Of a stretch of 64,000 nt of DNA, positions 12,159 through 23,702 are shown in pieces. Source of the DNA: Himantopus leucocephalus (lineage: Eukaryota > Chordata > Aves > Charadriiformes > Recurvirostridae). How positions within the stretch are numbered: position 1 is the first letter of the stretch; each line of letters opens with the position of its first letter. Location of the stretch: positions 10,032,893-10,096,892 of the forward strand of contig RSEF01000017.1 in NCBI GenBank assembly GCA_003993805.1. The letters run 5' to 3'. Below the pieces are notes generated by a model that worked only from the letters and a program-made list of their open reading frames with translations, ran no database searches and was not told the DNA's origin. Both the position numbers and the translations under genes were made by a program.

Positions 12159-14740
12159 GCGCTTCCTCAGCCCAGGCACAACACGACCCGCTGCCTTTAT
12201 TCCACCCGCCGTCTCCATCTCTGAGACTCCTCATCCCTTCTTGTCTCAGAGGAACATATCCTTTTGTTAAAATGAAGTGATATAGAGTCAGCATTACACA
12301 GAGGAATGAGTTATAAAATAATGGGGCTAATAAGCATGTAAAATAACCTGACTGTACAAGAGTGCGGTCTATGGAAGAGCAGCTGCAGCAAATATATTCA
12401 GGTTATCAGTGTGTGGCTATTTTGTGCTGAGAGGGCTTAGGTGTAATGAGAGTTACTGCATCACGGGAACTCTTGGCAATGAATAGTGACATTTTCCAAT
12501 AACAACTTTTAGAAATGAAAAAAAATCCTCTGTATGAATGTAGCTCTGACTGACAGCCTGGGGATCTCCTCTCTCTACCCTCACAACAGGTATAGCACGT
12601 GTGGTGATGGCCGCTTTTCCTGCGCCTCCCGGCCAGCCTGCCTCCAGCCCCGGCCACAGAGACCTCTGCGAATGGCAGTCAGGCTCTCTGTTCCCCACTG
12701 ACATTCATAGAAAGGAAAAAAAAATGTAAGAGGAAGAAAAGTGTCCCGTCCACACATGCCCCAGGGAGACTGTCCCTTCCCGTGCGCTCGGTTGGCGGCT
12801 CTTTGCTGATTAAGCACTTGCTGCTGAGAACAGGACTCGGGTCACCAGGCTGCTCTCAGGCAACCGAAGGGGAACTCTTAATTGCTTTAGTCCTTCACCA
12901 CTACCTGTGGTTTGAAGACTCATCGGTAATTTCCTGGGCTAACTGTCCTGGCCTTGCTGTTCTGAAACTCAGGTTAGATTATTATTTTTTTTTTAATTAA
13001 AATGCAAAACAGGACTTGACCTAAATAATTCCACCAACCCAATCATAATTCTGAAGGTTTTGGAAGAATCAAATTCCCTTAAACATTTAAGATAATTCCA
13101 CAGTCCCTGATTTCACCCAGCCCATTATCCTCTGTGGTTCCAAATCAGCATGTGGCATTCTTGCTGCTGACTCCAATACGTTACGGGTTAGAGCAATGTG
13201 GCAGTATTTTCAGAGTAGGACGAGTGCTGTATCACCTGCATCTCTGGCATTTTTATTTTCTCCTATGTGATGCATTAAAACCACAGACCTTGTCATCAGT
13301 AAGCTGAAAAAGCATCACTCAGCTCTGAGTAGTTTTTCTGGATGCTTTTCTTCCTCTTACATTTTTTTTTTCTTTCTATAAATGTCAGTGTATACAGAAT
13401 GCAGGATTAAATTTGATCTGTGCTATTGGGACATAAAGAATAACACTGTTTGGTATCAGTAAAATTGAGAAATTGACTCCTTCTAACTGTGTTCATCCTT
13501 ATAATCGAGCTAAACATAAATAGATCTTCAAAACCCATTGTATACCTCTATGGAGATTAGGGCAGGCCAACTGTTTGAAACAGTGATTAGTAAACTCCTA
13601 CTCTAATAAATATTGTGAACTGGCATTGCAGCTATTCTTGTAATCTGATCATTGTTTACAAATATTTGTAAACCTTAAAAATGATACTCACTTTGTCTAA
13701 GCTGAAAAATCTACTGAGAATTCTTCATTATTTATTTGTTGGAAAAATTACTTGAATGACTAATCAGTTGACAAAAAAAAAAAAGTCATCAAATTCAGCA
13801 GTTTGTGAAGGTTACGTAGGATGGGCTATTTTGTCCAGTGATTTTATCTACTATTTGTATCAAAAAAGTGCACTGGAAAATGTTTTATCTCAGTCAAATG
13901 TCTAGCTCTGTGTAGTTGTTTGTTGTGCTGCTGTTTATGAGGTCACGGAGCTCCAATTTTTCTGTGTCATGGCATCCAATTCATAGCAACCTCGGCACAG
14001 ACCTCTTTTAAAGGTTCTACATGACGCTCCCGTGGTCAGCTTAATTTTCCGTTCACTAGGAAGAGGTCCCAATCACGTACGTTGCTAGGAAATTTTGTCA
14101 GCAGTGGCCCCTTTTCCTGGAGCTCACCTTTGCACTGCCCTTTTCCATGATACGAGAGGTCACGTTATTCCGTGTCGGTAAGTTTGCAGAAAAATCGAGC
14201 CTTTTTGTTGTGGTCATAAGCTGATGTCTGTTGCTGAGTTGTAACAGGCTGAGAATCGGCTCAATGGTAAATTGTGAGATTGCATAATTATGGCTTACAC
14301 AACACGCACATACACACGCAAACAAACCAGGGAGTTAGTATGTGGGGTGAATTAGGAAAGTCTGCGTTGTACAGCTTTCATCACTCATATTCCCTGCGAA
14401 AAGAATTCCTGCTACTTAATTTAGTAACACATATATCTGATTTTCAGTTTTCTGGAGAAGGTGGGAAGGAATGTGGCTGGTTTTGCTCTGGGCTTAGGGA
14501 GTTTTTGCTGTTGCCACTCTCTAATGACTCCGAAAGGCGGTGACTTTCCCCGAGTCCACGTAGTGTCTTACCCTCCTTGCTCCTCTGCATGCTAGGGCGT
14601 GATTTTCCACAACAACAATTGGCAATTGCAGCCCTTATTTTAAATGACATGAAAATAAAACAGACTGCTCCCTCCCTGGACTCTGCAGATGGGCAGCGTT
14701 TTGAATCCTGCTTGAATAATCACTGATGCTAATTATAGAA
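12159..14740. other. Non-coding DNA, no gene seen
   Basis: After the minisatellite the sequence returns to AT-rich, unique-looking DNA, especially 12980-13900, with homopolymer runs of T at about 12986-12994 and A at about 13773-13784. A GC-richer pocket lies at 12600-12680. No reading frame resembles a known protein and no repeat family is recognisable. Confidence 0.65.
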
Positions 14741-14830
14741 TTCGGGGAAGACGGTGGGGCTGCTGCGCTGCGTCCGACGGGGACCGGGGCGGGAGCGCGC
14801 GAGGCTGTGCCGGGCGAGGGCTGAGTCTTC
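14741..14830. promoter_or_regulatory. Small isolated CpG cluster
   Basis: About 90 bases carry many CpG dinucleotides, including GACCGGGGCGGGAGCGCGCG, inside otherwise AT-leaning DNA. A GC-box-like GGGGCGGG is present. Methylated vertebrate DNA loses CpGs over time, so a tight cluster can mark an unmethylated regulatory element. At this length it does not meet usual CpG-island size limits. No start codon with a convincing exon follows. It could be a small regulatory site or simple GC fluctuation. Confidence 0.35.
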
Positions 14831-15922
14831 CAGCACAAACTCAAATGCAGCAAATCAGAATAATTTCTCCGTTGTGATTTCTGCTGTTCGCTTTGTCTCT
14901 GCTTTTCTTCCCCTTTGCTGCCCTTGCACTTCCACTAAGGGAGCGTGTAACAGCAACGTAGTAAGCGCTTGAATGGCTGGAAAATCCTTTCAGAGCAAAG
15001 AAGATGTGATTGTTACTTATTTATTTTATTTTTGGTTAATACGACTGGAATACAAATGGGGCTTCGATGCCTAAGGGCCTTGCATTCTCAGAGTAATTCC
15101 TTATGACATGTGTCAGGCTCTGTTTTATTCAGGTGGGTGGTATGATATTAAACAATAAAGCAAGCTTGCATTTCTCTGCGACTGTATTTATATGCACACT
15201 CCCTGGCACAGAGGTGCTTATTAGTAGAATGTCACATCCACACTGGCTATACCTGGCCTGAAACATTCTGCAAATACCGCGTGGGCCTGACGAGAAATCA
15301 TCTTAAATCAGCCAGATAGATAACCTAACGCCAGAGCGTCCTTTCTGCCTTATCCTTTGTCCAGGCAAAGAAGAGGCTGCGAGAGACGTTCCTTAAGTAA
15401 TGCTCTAGATGAAACGTTCGTGACTGAATGGAATATCGATTTTCTAATTGCTGTGCTGCTGCTAAATGAGTCGTTAGTGGGGAGTGGGGGGAAAGCAAAC
15501 TCAGATGTGTTGCAAGCTAGCTTTGGTTTGTCTCTGCTAAACACGCCCAGGGTGTTAATGTGTGAAATTCAACAAAAGGAGTAAGGTGGAATTTTTTTTG
15601 TACAATACGGACATAGGGAGGGCAAATGAGTCTCGCCAGTGGGAGAGGCTCATTCTCTCACAAAGCACCACACGGCCTTTCGCCTTCAGATATTCACGCT
15701 GCAACGAGGGAGGAAAACAAATTGCAAAGCAGTGGCATCTTAGGCAACGGTCCCCAGAGGTGGGTCAGTCGCTCTGAATCATCCCACATGGTCTGTCTGG
15801 GCTCCTGCAGGCTCTCCAGCAGAGAATGAGCTTCTCTGTTCCTCAGACACAGGCAGCAGAAAAGTACTTTTTGTTTCCCTGGTGGGTGGTTGCTGCTATA
15901 TGAGAGCCACCAGATGGACAGT
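14831..15922. other. Non-coding DNA, no gene seen
   Basis: Unique-looking, AT-leaning sequence with no supportable exon, RNA gene or repeat before the CR1 insertion. A T run lies at about 15591-15599. Confidence 0.65.
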
Positions 15923-16165
15923 CCTGAGCTGGGAGAGTCCTGAGTTGTGCCAGGGGATGTTTGGGATGGATAGTAGGAAAAATTTCTTCACCGAAAGGGT
16001 TATCAACCATTGGAAGAGGCTGCCCAGGGAAGTGGTGGAGTTGCCACCCCTGGAGGTATTTAGAAGATGGGCAGACGTGGTGCTGAGGGACATGGTTTAA
16101 TGGTGGTCTTGGCAGTGCTAAGGTTAATGGTTGGACTCGACGATCCAACCTAGACGATTCTATGA
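15923..16165 (+). mobile_element. CR1 LINE 3' end, 5'-truncated, with internal deletion
   Basis: The order of landmarks is that of a bird CR1 3' end: GAGTTGTGCCAGGGG, TAGGAAAAATTTCTTCACCG, AGGCTGCCCAGGGAAGTGG, GGGACATGGTTTAATGG, GGTTGGACTCGA, CCAACCTAGACGATTCTATGA. It is in plus orientation. Close to the end, the stretch normally found between the ACTCGATGATC-like and CCAACC-like blocks is shortened by roughly a dozen or more bases, so this copy carries a small deletion. There is no coding capacity; the short frame through it is the usual spurious CR1 translation. The left boundary is approximate. Confidence 0.92.
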
Positions 16166-18584
16166 GTTCTGCCATGGAGGATTCTGCAGCGCGGGCTCGC
16201 CGGGGCTGACCTGCCTGTCTCACCGCAGCGCCCTGCGCCCAGCATGGCTGGTGGCCACACGCCACGGGGAAGGGCGGTGGACACCTGAACACCCGTGAGC
16301 TAAAAGCAGGTCCCAGACCCTCCGCCTGGGCTCTCGCCGGCTGTGCAACAGTGGCTGGATGCACCCACCATCCTCACTGTGCCGAGGTCGGGTCTGAATT
16401 GTGACCTCGATCCCATTTGCTCCATCTCCTCGTAACGGTCCCCTGAAGCAGCCGACCTGGGAGAGACACGGACCTCCCTGGCTTTTTTAAAGCCTCTAGT
16501 CAGGCACTTTGGAAAGCAAAATGCAGTCTCTGAGGTGAGATCTTTATCGCAAAGAATCTTCTTGAGACAACAGAAATGACTATCAGCTATGCCACATCTT
16601 GCCGATAAATAGTATTTCTTAATATAGTTTCAGAAAATACAGCATATGTGTTCAAACACATCCTCTTAGCAGAAAAATAGCTTCTTTATTTTTCTGAAGA
16701 TTAAAATGCCAAATCAACTAATTACTTTTCTTTGAAAACCTCTACCACATAAAACACATACTCTCTCAGTGAACTAAATTGATTTATATTCAGCCATTAA
16801 TTCTTTATATCCCATAATTTCCAGAACAACAAAGCTAGTTGGAAAATGTGCCCTATAAGAGGGACAAACAGCTTTCTGAATAAGAGGGGAGTATGTTGGC
16901 ATGGAAGAGAAAGGTGGGTGCAGCAGAGGCTGGGGGGACACGGGGGCTGTGCTGGAGGGGCCGCCCTGGGAGCGCATCCTGAGCTGCTGCACTGATTTCT
17001 TGTGAACTAAAGGGGAATCGTCCTTGCTAAGGGAAGAGCGAGAGCAAGGCACGTGTCCACCAGCTAGGACAGCCGGTGTCGTACATGTGGCAGTAAACGT
17101 GTACAGCTCGGTAGTTTTTCCCAAACTATTGGATGCTCTCTAGTGTTACTGCAGTTCAAGTCTATGTACGTAATTTAATTAGGTGCCATGACCTTTCCTT
17201 TTGGGAGGCTTTTCCACCGGCTTAAGAATATTTGAAATTTCTCCTAATGTCTCAGTTGGTCTCATTTGCATTATCTGTGGAACATATTTTTTTTTATTAT
17301 TGGGAGGGTTTAGAAAACTAATAACATTACATTAGGTTTCCTCCAGTATGTGCGTCATTGACTGGAACTGAGATCTTGATAATGAAATTGGAATTCGTCT
17401 ACCTCTGTTTTGGGGTAGTAATAAGACGATGATAGAATAAGCCGGGCATTAGGTACAAAACTGCTGGGATTTGGCAAATGAGTGAGATGTTATAAACAAT
17501 TGTGTCTGACAGGAGGATAGCTCGGACTATGTGTAGAGATTGGGAGCGGAATTGGAGGCTGAGGGGGTGCGGGATGCCCAGAGGGGGGAGGCCAAGAGCA
17601 TGGAGGACCAGACCGGTGGAGGCTCCACTTGTGTGGGACTTGTGTGTGTGCCCCCCTGGGTGTGACAGCACCTGGGGACAGGTGGGACATGGAGCGGCCG
17701 AGGGAGGGTCCGGGGTGGCTGCAGGTGGCTGTGCATCCTTGCGAGTCTGTGGATGTCGGGAGAGCCCCCTGTCCCTGCCCACGGCTGGTGGCTGTCGGCC
17801 ATCGGGAGTCCTGGGGCTGTGCAGCTCAAACCCAAACGGGCGCTGGATCGGGACTTCCAGTGATAAACGTGAACAATCAGTGTGTACATTTGAATGATGT
17901 TTCTCCCTTATGTTGGGTTTTAGGTGAGATCGCAGGCTCTGCCTGCAAGGCTGCGTTCGGTGTGTGGTTTTATGGAAATCTTCTGTTTGTTCCCCAAAAT
18001 GGGAGCCTGTCAGACACTGAATAAATGCAGGAAGAGCTAGCAGGGAGGTGTTACAGCACAGAGAACAGAAACATAGTCTTAAACAAATTAAAAGGATGGT
18101 AATTAACCAAATGAATTTCATCCTGGAGATAATCAGACGAATACATTTAGGAGGAAAATAATCCCAATTCTCAGAAAACAGTAATTAAAATATACTCATT
18201 TTTGGGAATGGTTAACAAGCTAGATTGGAGGCAGCAAAGTAGAATAAAGCCATGATAGATGCTCTTTGGGATGGCGTCTGACGAGGCCCTGATGTGTGAT
18301 CTAAACATAGCCCCTCGATAGGATCAAATTCAGAGTTTGGGAAACATCTCTGTCTGAATAAGTTCTTGAGAAGCTGAACGGAGTGCAGAGCACAGCCAGT
18401 TCTGTTATCTAGGTCGGCTGAGAGATAACAGAAGATGAATTTCATAACCATGTATTTAAAGGGTGTCAACAGTGGGGAGGTGAAAGAATTTAGGGTGGAT
18501 AATTGACAGATAAACATGGGACAAGGTGGGAAGGTGCAGGAATCCAGGCATCAGGAAATGACCTGCGTACGCCAATGTGTCTGT
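16166..18584. other. Non-coding DNA, no gene seen
   Basis: A GC-richer stretch follows the CR1 (16180-16460), then AT-rich DNA (16500-16850), then G-rich pockets at 16915-16990 and 17540-17830. The G-rich pocket keeps several frames open, including a 240-codon minus-strand frame at 17399-18121. That frame has no domain, no clear signal or membrane architecture and competing open frames on the other strand, so I do not call it a gene. Confidence 0.6.
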
Positions 18585-18690
18585 CTGGAGCAGGCTGCCC
18601 GGAGAAGCAGTGAAAGCTCTCCCGTTACTGACACGGTCCTTGAGGATGTGCTGGAGGAGTCAATCACCCAACAGGTCTCTTCTGCTTTCC
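18585..18690 (+). mobile_element. Possible degraded CR1 fragment
   Basis: The segment GGAGCAGGCTGCCCGGAGAA closely resembles the conserved CR1 block usually read as GGAACAGGCTGCCCAGAGAA. The following bases keep a loosely similar order (a GAAAGCTCTCC-like part, then GGATGTGCTGGAGGAG). No CR1 terminal ATTCTATGA follows. It may be an old, diverged and 3'-truncated copy, or a chance match. Confidence 0.3.
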
Positions 18691-19042
18691 ATTAGCACCT
18701 GAGGATCCCAGCAGGGAGATTTACGGGGGAAAGGGAGGTCTGGGGGGAAGAGTGGGAGAATGTATTGGTGCACGTTGTTTGAACGTCCTAGCCTGGGTGC
18801 AGTGTTTTGTTCTCTAGCAAATGTTAGCTGGGTGTGATGGTCTTTGCGTTCTCATGTATAAGCCTCAGATGTTGTCTTTCATGGACGAAACTAGAGATGG
18901 GTCATGGCCACGAAATATTGTCTTGTGCCAATACATTGAAAGCTACAAAGTTTGAGGAAGTTTTAGGCTCTCTTACAGTTGGATCTATTGAAGAGGAAGC
19001 AGTTGGACAGAGCTAGAAAACTAGATAGATAGAACTANGAAT
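18691..19042. other. Non-coding DNA upstream of an A-rich tract
   Basis: A short plus-strand frame of about 60 codons (18834-19016) ends just before the A-rich tract. Its C-terminal part is acidic and protein-like in composition (KFEEVLGSLTVGSIEEE), but I recognise no family and it is too short to support alone. A single undetermined base lies at 19038. Confidence 0.4.
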
Positions 19043-19097
19043 AAAAAAAAAAAAAAAAAAAAAAAATAAGAAAAAAAAAAAAAAAAAAAAAAAAAAA
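19043..19097 (+). repeat. 55-bp A-rich tract
   Basis: A run of about 24 A, then TAAG, then about 27 A. An AATAAA hexamer overlaps its left end. It could be an A-rich microsatellite or the tail of a retrocopied transcript. CR1 elements do not leave poly-A tails, so a true tail would be unusual in a bird. The unresolved base five positions upstream suggests the run was hard to assemble. Confidence 0.8.
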
Positions 19098-22000
19098 GAA
19101 GTATTTGTTTCCCAGAGTAAAACCAATTCTTTTCAGGATTTAGTCCACGAAACAGTTATATTATCCAAGCCTCATTGGGAGACTTACCTCTTTTGGGTTC
19201 TGGATGAGCAGATGCACCTTCTCTACCAACTATGGATGAATACTGTTTTTCTAGGAAACACCCATCTGATCTGATCATAGAATATTGTGATTTGACACCT
19301 GTTTGCACACACAATAATTCGTGTTGATTTAATTTACTATTGAAACTGCCAGTAGGTGAATTGATGGGTTGGTGAGAAGGATAGTGTTTGGGTATTAATT
19401 TTATTTTCTTACCATAATGCCCACAGAGAGGACAGATCATGCTGGAATCTCTGGGAAACAGACTTTTCTAGGTTTGTCCAGTCTTTACCTGCCCAGTAAA
19501 CGGACAGAGGATGGAGAATGCCCTTGAAGGGAGCTCCATCCCCACAGAGTGCCTGGCGTGGACACACCAAAGGGTGACTCTAAAGGGAAGGCAATGGCTG
19601 CTGTACCCTGTCTCGCTCAGATGTACTCAATCCCATGCAAATAAACTAGATTAAACAAGATGCTCCTAGGATTATTAATGAACCGGAGATCCTTAAATTG
19701 AATGTTAGGGGGTTTGTGTTGGATTAAGCCTTCTGCACATCACAATGCTCTTATCTAGAATTTATCTGCATGCAGTAAAATGAATAAAAACTCAATTAGA
19801 AAGAAAACGTCAATAGAAATCACGTAAATTAGCATGCAGATTTATAATCTTTAATAACTACTGTCTTTTCAAAGATTTTATATATTTTTTACCCGCACCC
19901 AAATTTCAAATGTTTCATTTCAAATTTACATTCCTAGTCTTGCACCACCTAAATTTATGGCTTTGCCTAACAGTTTATCTGTTCAGCCGCTTTACTATAG
20001 CCTGGGTTCTCGCCTAACAACAGAGAATGATTGATTTATTTATTTTTTTAAGAAGCAAATGGCTATTTCTTTCATGTCACATTTGCTTGTAGGCTTGACA
20101 AGAGCCCAGGTTTAGGCTGCAGCACATGTGCAGCGTGGCGGGTTGCCGGCCACTAGCGCTTGGGCAGCAGCTTTGCGTTGATAACACCGTTTCTGGGCTG
20201 TGTCATACAACTCCCCTGCTATTTTTAAAACCTCTGAGCCTTGCGTTTGCTGGAGACTCCTTGTGGCCTGGACGTGTTAAAATGGGACACTGTGTCTAGC
20301 AGGTCGCCTCCTACAATATTCAGCATTCAAACCAGAGGTTTACTCTGTTCATTAAGGCTCTCAAGAGAGAATTGTTCACTAGTGGAGTATCTGGGTGGTG
20401 ATCCGAGATGTAGCGCAGACAGGAACTGACTGTGGGGGTTGAAGATGATACTGGAAATGGGAAATGAATAGGATGAGAGCTAGCTTGGGAAAGCGGGCTA
20501 GCCGCTGACCCCACAGATACCGCCAAGTGCCAAAGCCCGTGCTACCCGTTCTTGATCCTTTCCTCCAAGCTATCAGTCCGTCAGAAGGCTGTAGAATACC
20601 AAACAGCTTAAAGCATGTCAAGCTTAAAAGGAACATTTAATGAATAAGAATTCTGTGCTCTTGAAATAAATAAATAGCCCATTTTCCATCCGTATCTGCA
20701 GCACATTGTTCCTTGCAACCTATTGTTATAGAAATACTTTGTCAGTCTGGCGTGTTTTTCCTTTCCCCAGCTAATTACGTTCAGTTTCAAGTAGGTGCTC
20801 TGGATTAACAAGCGACTATCATTTAGGAAGTCAGAGTCGGGAGGGTTACGGAGTTTCATGAAACCCTTTGTGACCTTGGAATGTAGCAGGCATTTTTCTT
20901 ATTTTTTTTTAAAGTTTGACTTCTTCAAAGGAAGACCTTCAGCCCTTCTCAGACTGAGCCATCTCTATATTGCAGTCATTAAAGATTCAGTAGTACCTTT
21001 TAAGTCCATGTTAGGAAATTCAAATTTTTCAATTTAGTAAAGTTGTGTCTCTTTTTCAAGTACTACACTGCTCATTTTTGAAGGTCTTCCAGGATTTCCA
21101 GTGGCTTCTCGCAGAGCAAGAGCCAGAATGTGTTGTTTTAATCTAAAAATCTCAGTGCAACAGGACTGCACGTATTCTATGGCTGAACTGTCTACAAAGG
21201 TAAAAATGTCACGGAGGCTAAGAAGGAGCCCCTCAGGTGACCAGTGTATTTCTGCTGTGCTGCTGAAGTCTTTGAGCATGGCTTGGTTATTTCTCTCTTA
21301 TTTATTTATTTCTATATTTGGGATTGGACCAGAAGCAGAAGTCTCTTCTCTCCAAGGGCTCATAGCTTTTAAATGTTGAAGGTTGAACCTCCTAGTCATG
21401 CTGAGCTAAACTGCAGTGTACTTTGAAATCTGCTTGAACATCTGAACTTTGTTAAATGGCCCTTTCTCTATTTAATGTTAGAGGAGGAAAAGCCTAAGCC
21501 TCTGAGTGGATTCATAGTCACACTTTAATTAATCATATTTTTACACCATGCTGCCAGCAACTGTCAGGAGGAAGGAGATGCCTTTAATCCAAATTCACAA
21601 CAACAAAAAATAAATGCACTAGAAGTATCCCCAGCCAATAAACAGACTCATCCTCTAAGAAATAATGCCCTTCCTGCAAACCAGACTCAGAAGAACTGAT
21701 GCGAAGCAGATTTCTTCCACTCTCAGCCCCAATCAAACAAGGTGCATTTGCTCAGCAGGGATGAGCGCCAGCAGCTCTGCGCTCCCGGGGCCCCGGGTGA
21801 GCGCGAGGGGAAGTGTAGGTGCTGGAAAGGAAAACTCTTTGGCAAGGAAACAGATTTCAGTCTCAGCCTCCCCAAAGGATCACCCTGAAGAGCAAAGGGT
21901 GGGGTAGGGAGTGGGAACGGGAACGGCATCTTGGAAAGATCTGACACATTTTGAAATCCCATCTCAGGCTACAGGAAACTAAAGAAATTCGTTGACCGTT

Positions 22001-22797
22001 ATATGTGTGGGGGTGAAAATAACCCTTTTGCTGCTGTACGTGGGGTTGCGCATTTCTCAAGAATAAGACTTTCTAAAACAAGGAAAATGGCCGCAATGGA
22101 GCTCCAACAGGATGAGGTTCTTAGACAAAGGCAGGGCAGAAGAGGCAGAGAAATGGTTGAAGCCATGTTTGGGATGATGAATTGGAATATTCCATAGTTT
22201 AAGAAGTGTTTGGGAAATGAAAAACAACACGCTTTCCCTCACTGGGCTCTACCCGGCTTGGCACACAAGGGAAGAATATTAACTCGGTAAAGGATGGCGA
22301 AGCCATTTTTCTCGAACTGACAGGGTGTGTTTGACTTGCCTGTATTTTGGGTTTGGATTTTTTTTCTCCTCTCGTTAATATTCAAGCAGCTGTTTTGAGA
22401 ACAGTTTGTCGCTTGTCTTTAAGAAAAGGAATTGCTGTTTATTTTCATTCTTTCCTTCTTTCTGATAATTGCGAGTCAGGGTGAGTGCGAAGCAGCTGAG
22501 GAAGGGCAGGGGTTAGGAGAGCAATCTCTGGAAACGACTGAATGCCGGTTATTTATTTACTTCTTAAGATGTCGGTGGAGTTACCTGGGATGCAGGGCAT
22601 CCCCATAGCTCAGGGTGGGATAAGCTGACTCAAGAGCAGTGCATGTAGGGTAGTGGTCAAAACTTGTCCACCAAGCCCCACACTCTATGGAAGACGGTTT
22701 AAATTAGCGTGGTTGAGAAGAGCTACGGCACGTGGACCTTAGAGATGTGGAGGGGAGAGAATGAGACCTCTCTGGCCAGGCCAGATTGTGAACACCC
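19098..22797. other. Non-coding DNA, no gene seen
   Basis: Mostly AT-rich unique DNA. The stretch 19640-20000 is strongly AT-rich and holds a spaced inverted repeat (see 19764-19841) and many homeodomain-like cores; it could be a conserved non-coding element, but that cannot be tested here. A GC pocket lies at about 21765-21810. The homopolymer T run at about 20901-20910 is simple sequence. No exon, RNA gene or transposon is recognisable. Confidence 0.6.
19764..19841. repeat. Spaced 10-bp inverted repeat
   Basis: ATCTGCATGC at 19764-19773 and its exact reverse complement GCATGCAGAT at 19832-19841 are separated by 58 bases of AT-rich sequence. Each arm contains the self-complementary GCATGC and an octamer-like ATGCA core. 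It may be two related binding sites in opposite orientation. A 10-bp match within 80 bases can also occur by chance in a window this large. Confidence 0.6.
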
Positions 22798-23685
22798 GTG
22801 AGGGAGGAAGGAGGACAGGCAGACCCAGGCAGTTTCTCCAGGACCAGTAGGTCTCCTGTGCCACCGGTTGGTGACACCACCCGCCTGGCTCACCCGCTAT
22901 TAACAGTGGGAGAGGAGAGGAACTTTTGGGATGGACAATACTGTGTATTGAACTACAGAGAGAAAGAACAGGGAGGACTGACTCCTGGATCTAGCCGGGC
23001 AGAGAGGCAGGAGAGAATTGGTTCATACGTTGCCTGTGCGAAGAGGGACGTTACCATTGTCAGTGCTCATAACTCTTCTGTGCCTGAACGCAAGTTATCC
23101 CCCTCCAGGGCTTTCACCAGTGCTAAAACCCAATTAAACCATGTTAAAAGAAACCTCCCAAGAGCTGACAGTGAAAATATATTGACCTTCCCTGGCACAC
23201 ATTGGCGCTGTCGGTGTAACGCCGTGCTTTTATTTCCGATCTGTCGGGGTGGCTGGTGCCAGTGCTGGGGCCAGGGCTTTGCTGCCTGCTTTGCCCCCCC
23301 AGGGGGAACCAGCGGACGCCGCCTGTGCTTGCAGGCTCGGCTGTTCTTTCTGCCTGTCTCCGTGACACTGCAAAGCTGGTGTTCCCCAGAGCTTGTCCCG
23401 TTAAGACTTTTCCTTTCGTGCCTGTCACTGCTACTGGCCTCTCAATGTGCTCTAAAAAAATCTGAGATAAGGTTTTTCTCCTTCTTTCTGAATGGTTCCA
23501 TTTATTATTTATTAATGACATCCAGAGGACACAGCAGTGACGGATTCTGTTATGATGACTGCAGTAAAACTCTGCACTTATACTAAGTTACTGGGAAGAT
23601 AATATATTCATTAGACAGAGTCTGCGGTTATCTCTGTGTAGTTTTGGTCTTCCTTGTCATGTGGGGATATATTTTTATGAACTTT
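22798..23685. other. Open frame of 262 codons without recognisable features; probably non-coding
   Basis: A plus-strand frame runs from 22798 to 23586. It has no identifiable domain. Its C-terminal third is locally hydrophobic and cysteine-rich (around residues 175-225) but not in a clear membrane-segment pattern, and an antisense frame of about 125 codons is also open. No strong initiation context or promoter is evident, and composition changes along its length from GC-richer to AT-rich. The likeliest reading is a chance frame, so I do not annotate a CDS. Confidence 0.55.
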
Positions 23686-23702
23686 AAAAAAAAAAAAAAA
23701 AA
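23686..23702 (+). repeat. Poly-A run, 17 bases
   Basis: Seventeen consecutive A. No retrotransposon sequence can be recognised immediately upstream, so it is listed only as a homopolymer. Confidence 0.9.

Noticed and set aside
15882..16100. 72-codon frame with a KNFFTERVINHWKRLPREVVE-like translation
   Set aside because: This is the familiar spurious translation of the CR1 3' end, not a protein gene.
17399..18121. 240-codon minus-strand frame
   Set aside because: It lies in a G-rich pocket where stops are scarce; frames of over 120 codons are open on the other strand too, and there is no domain or coding signature.
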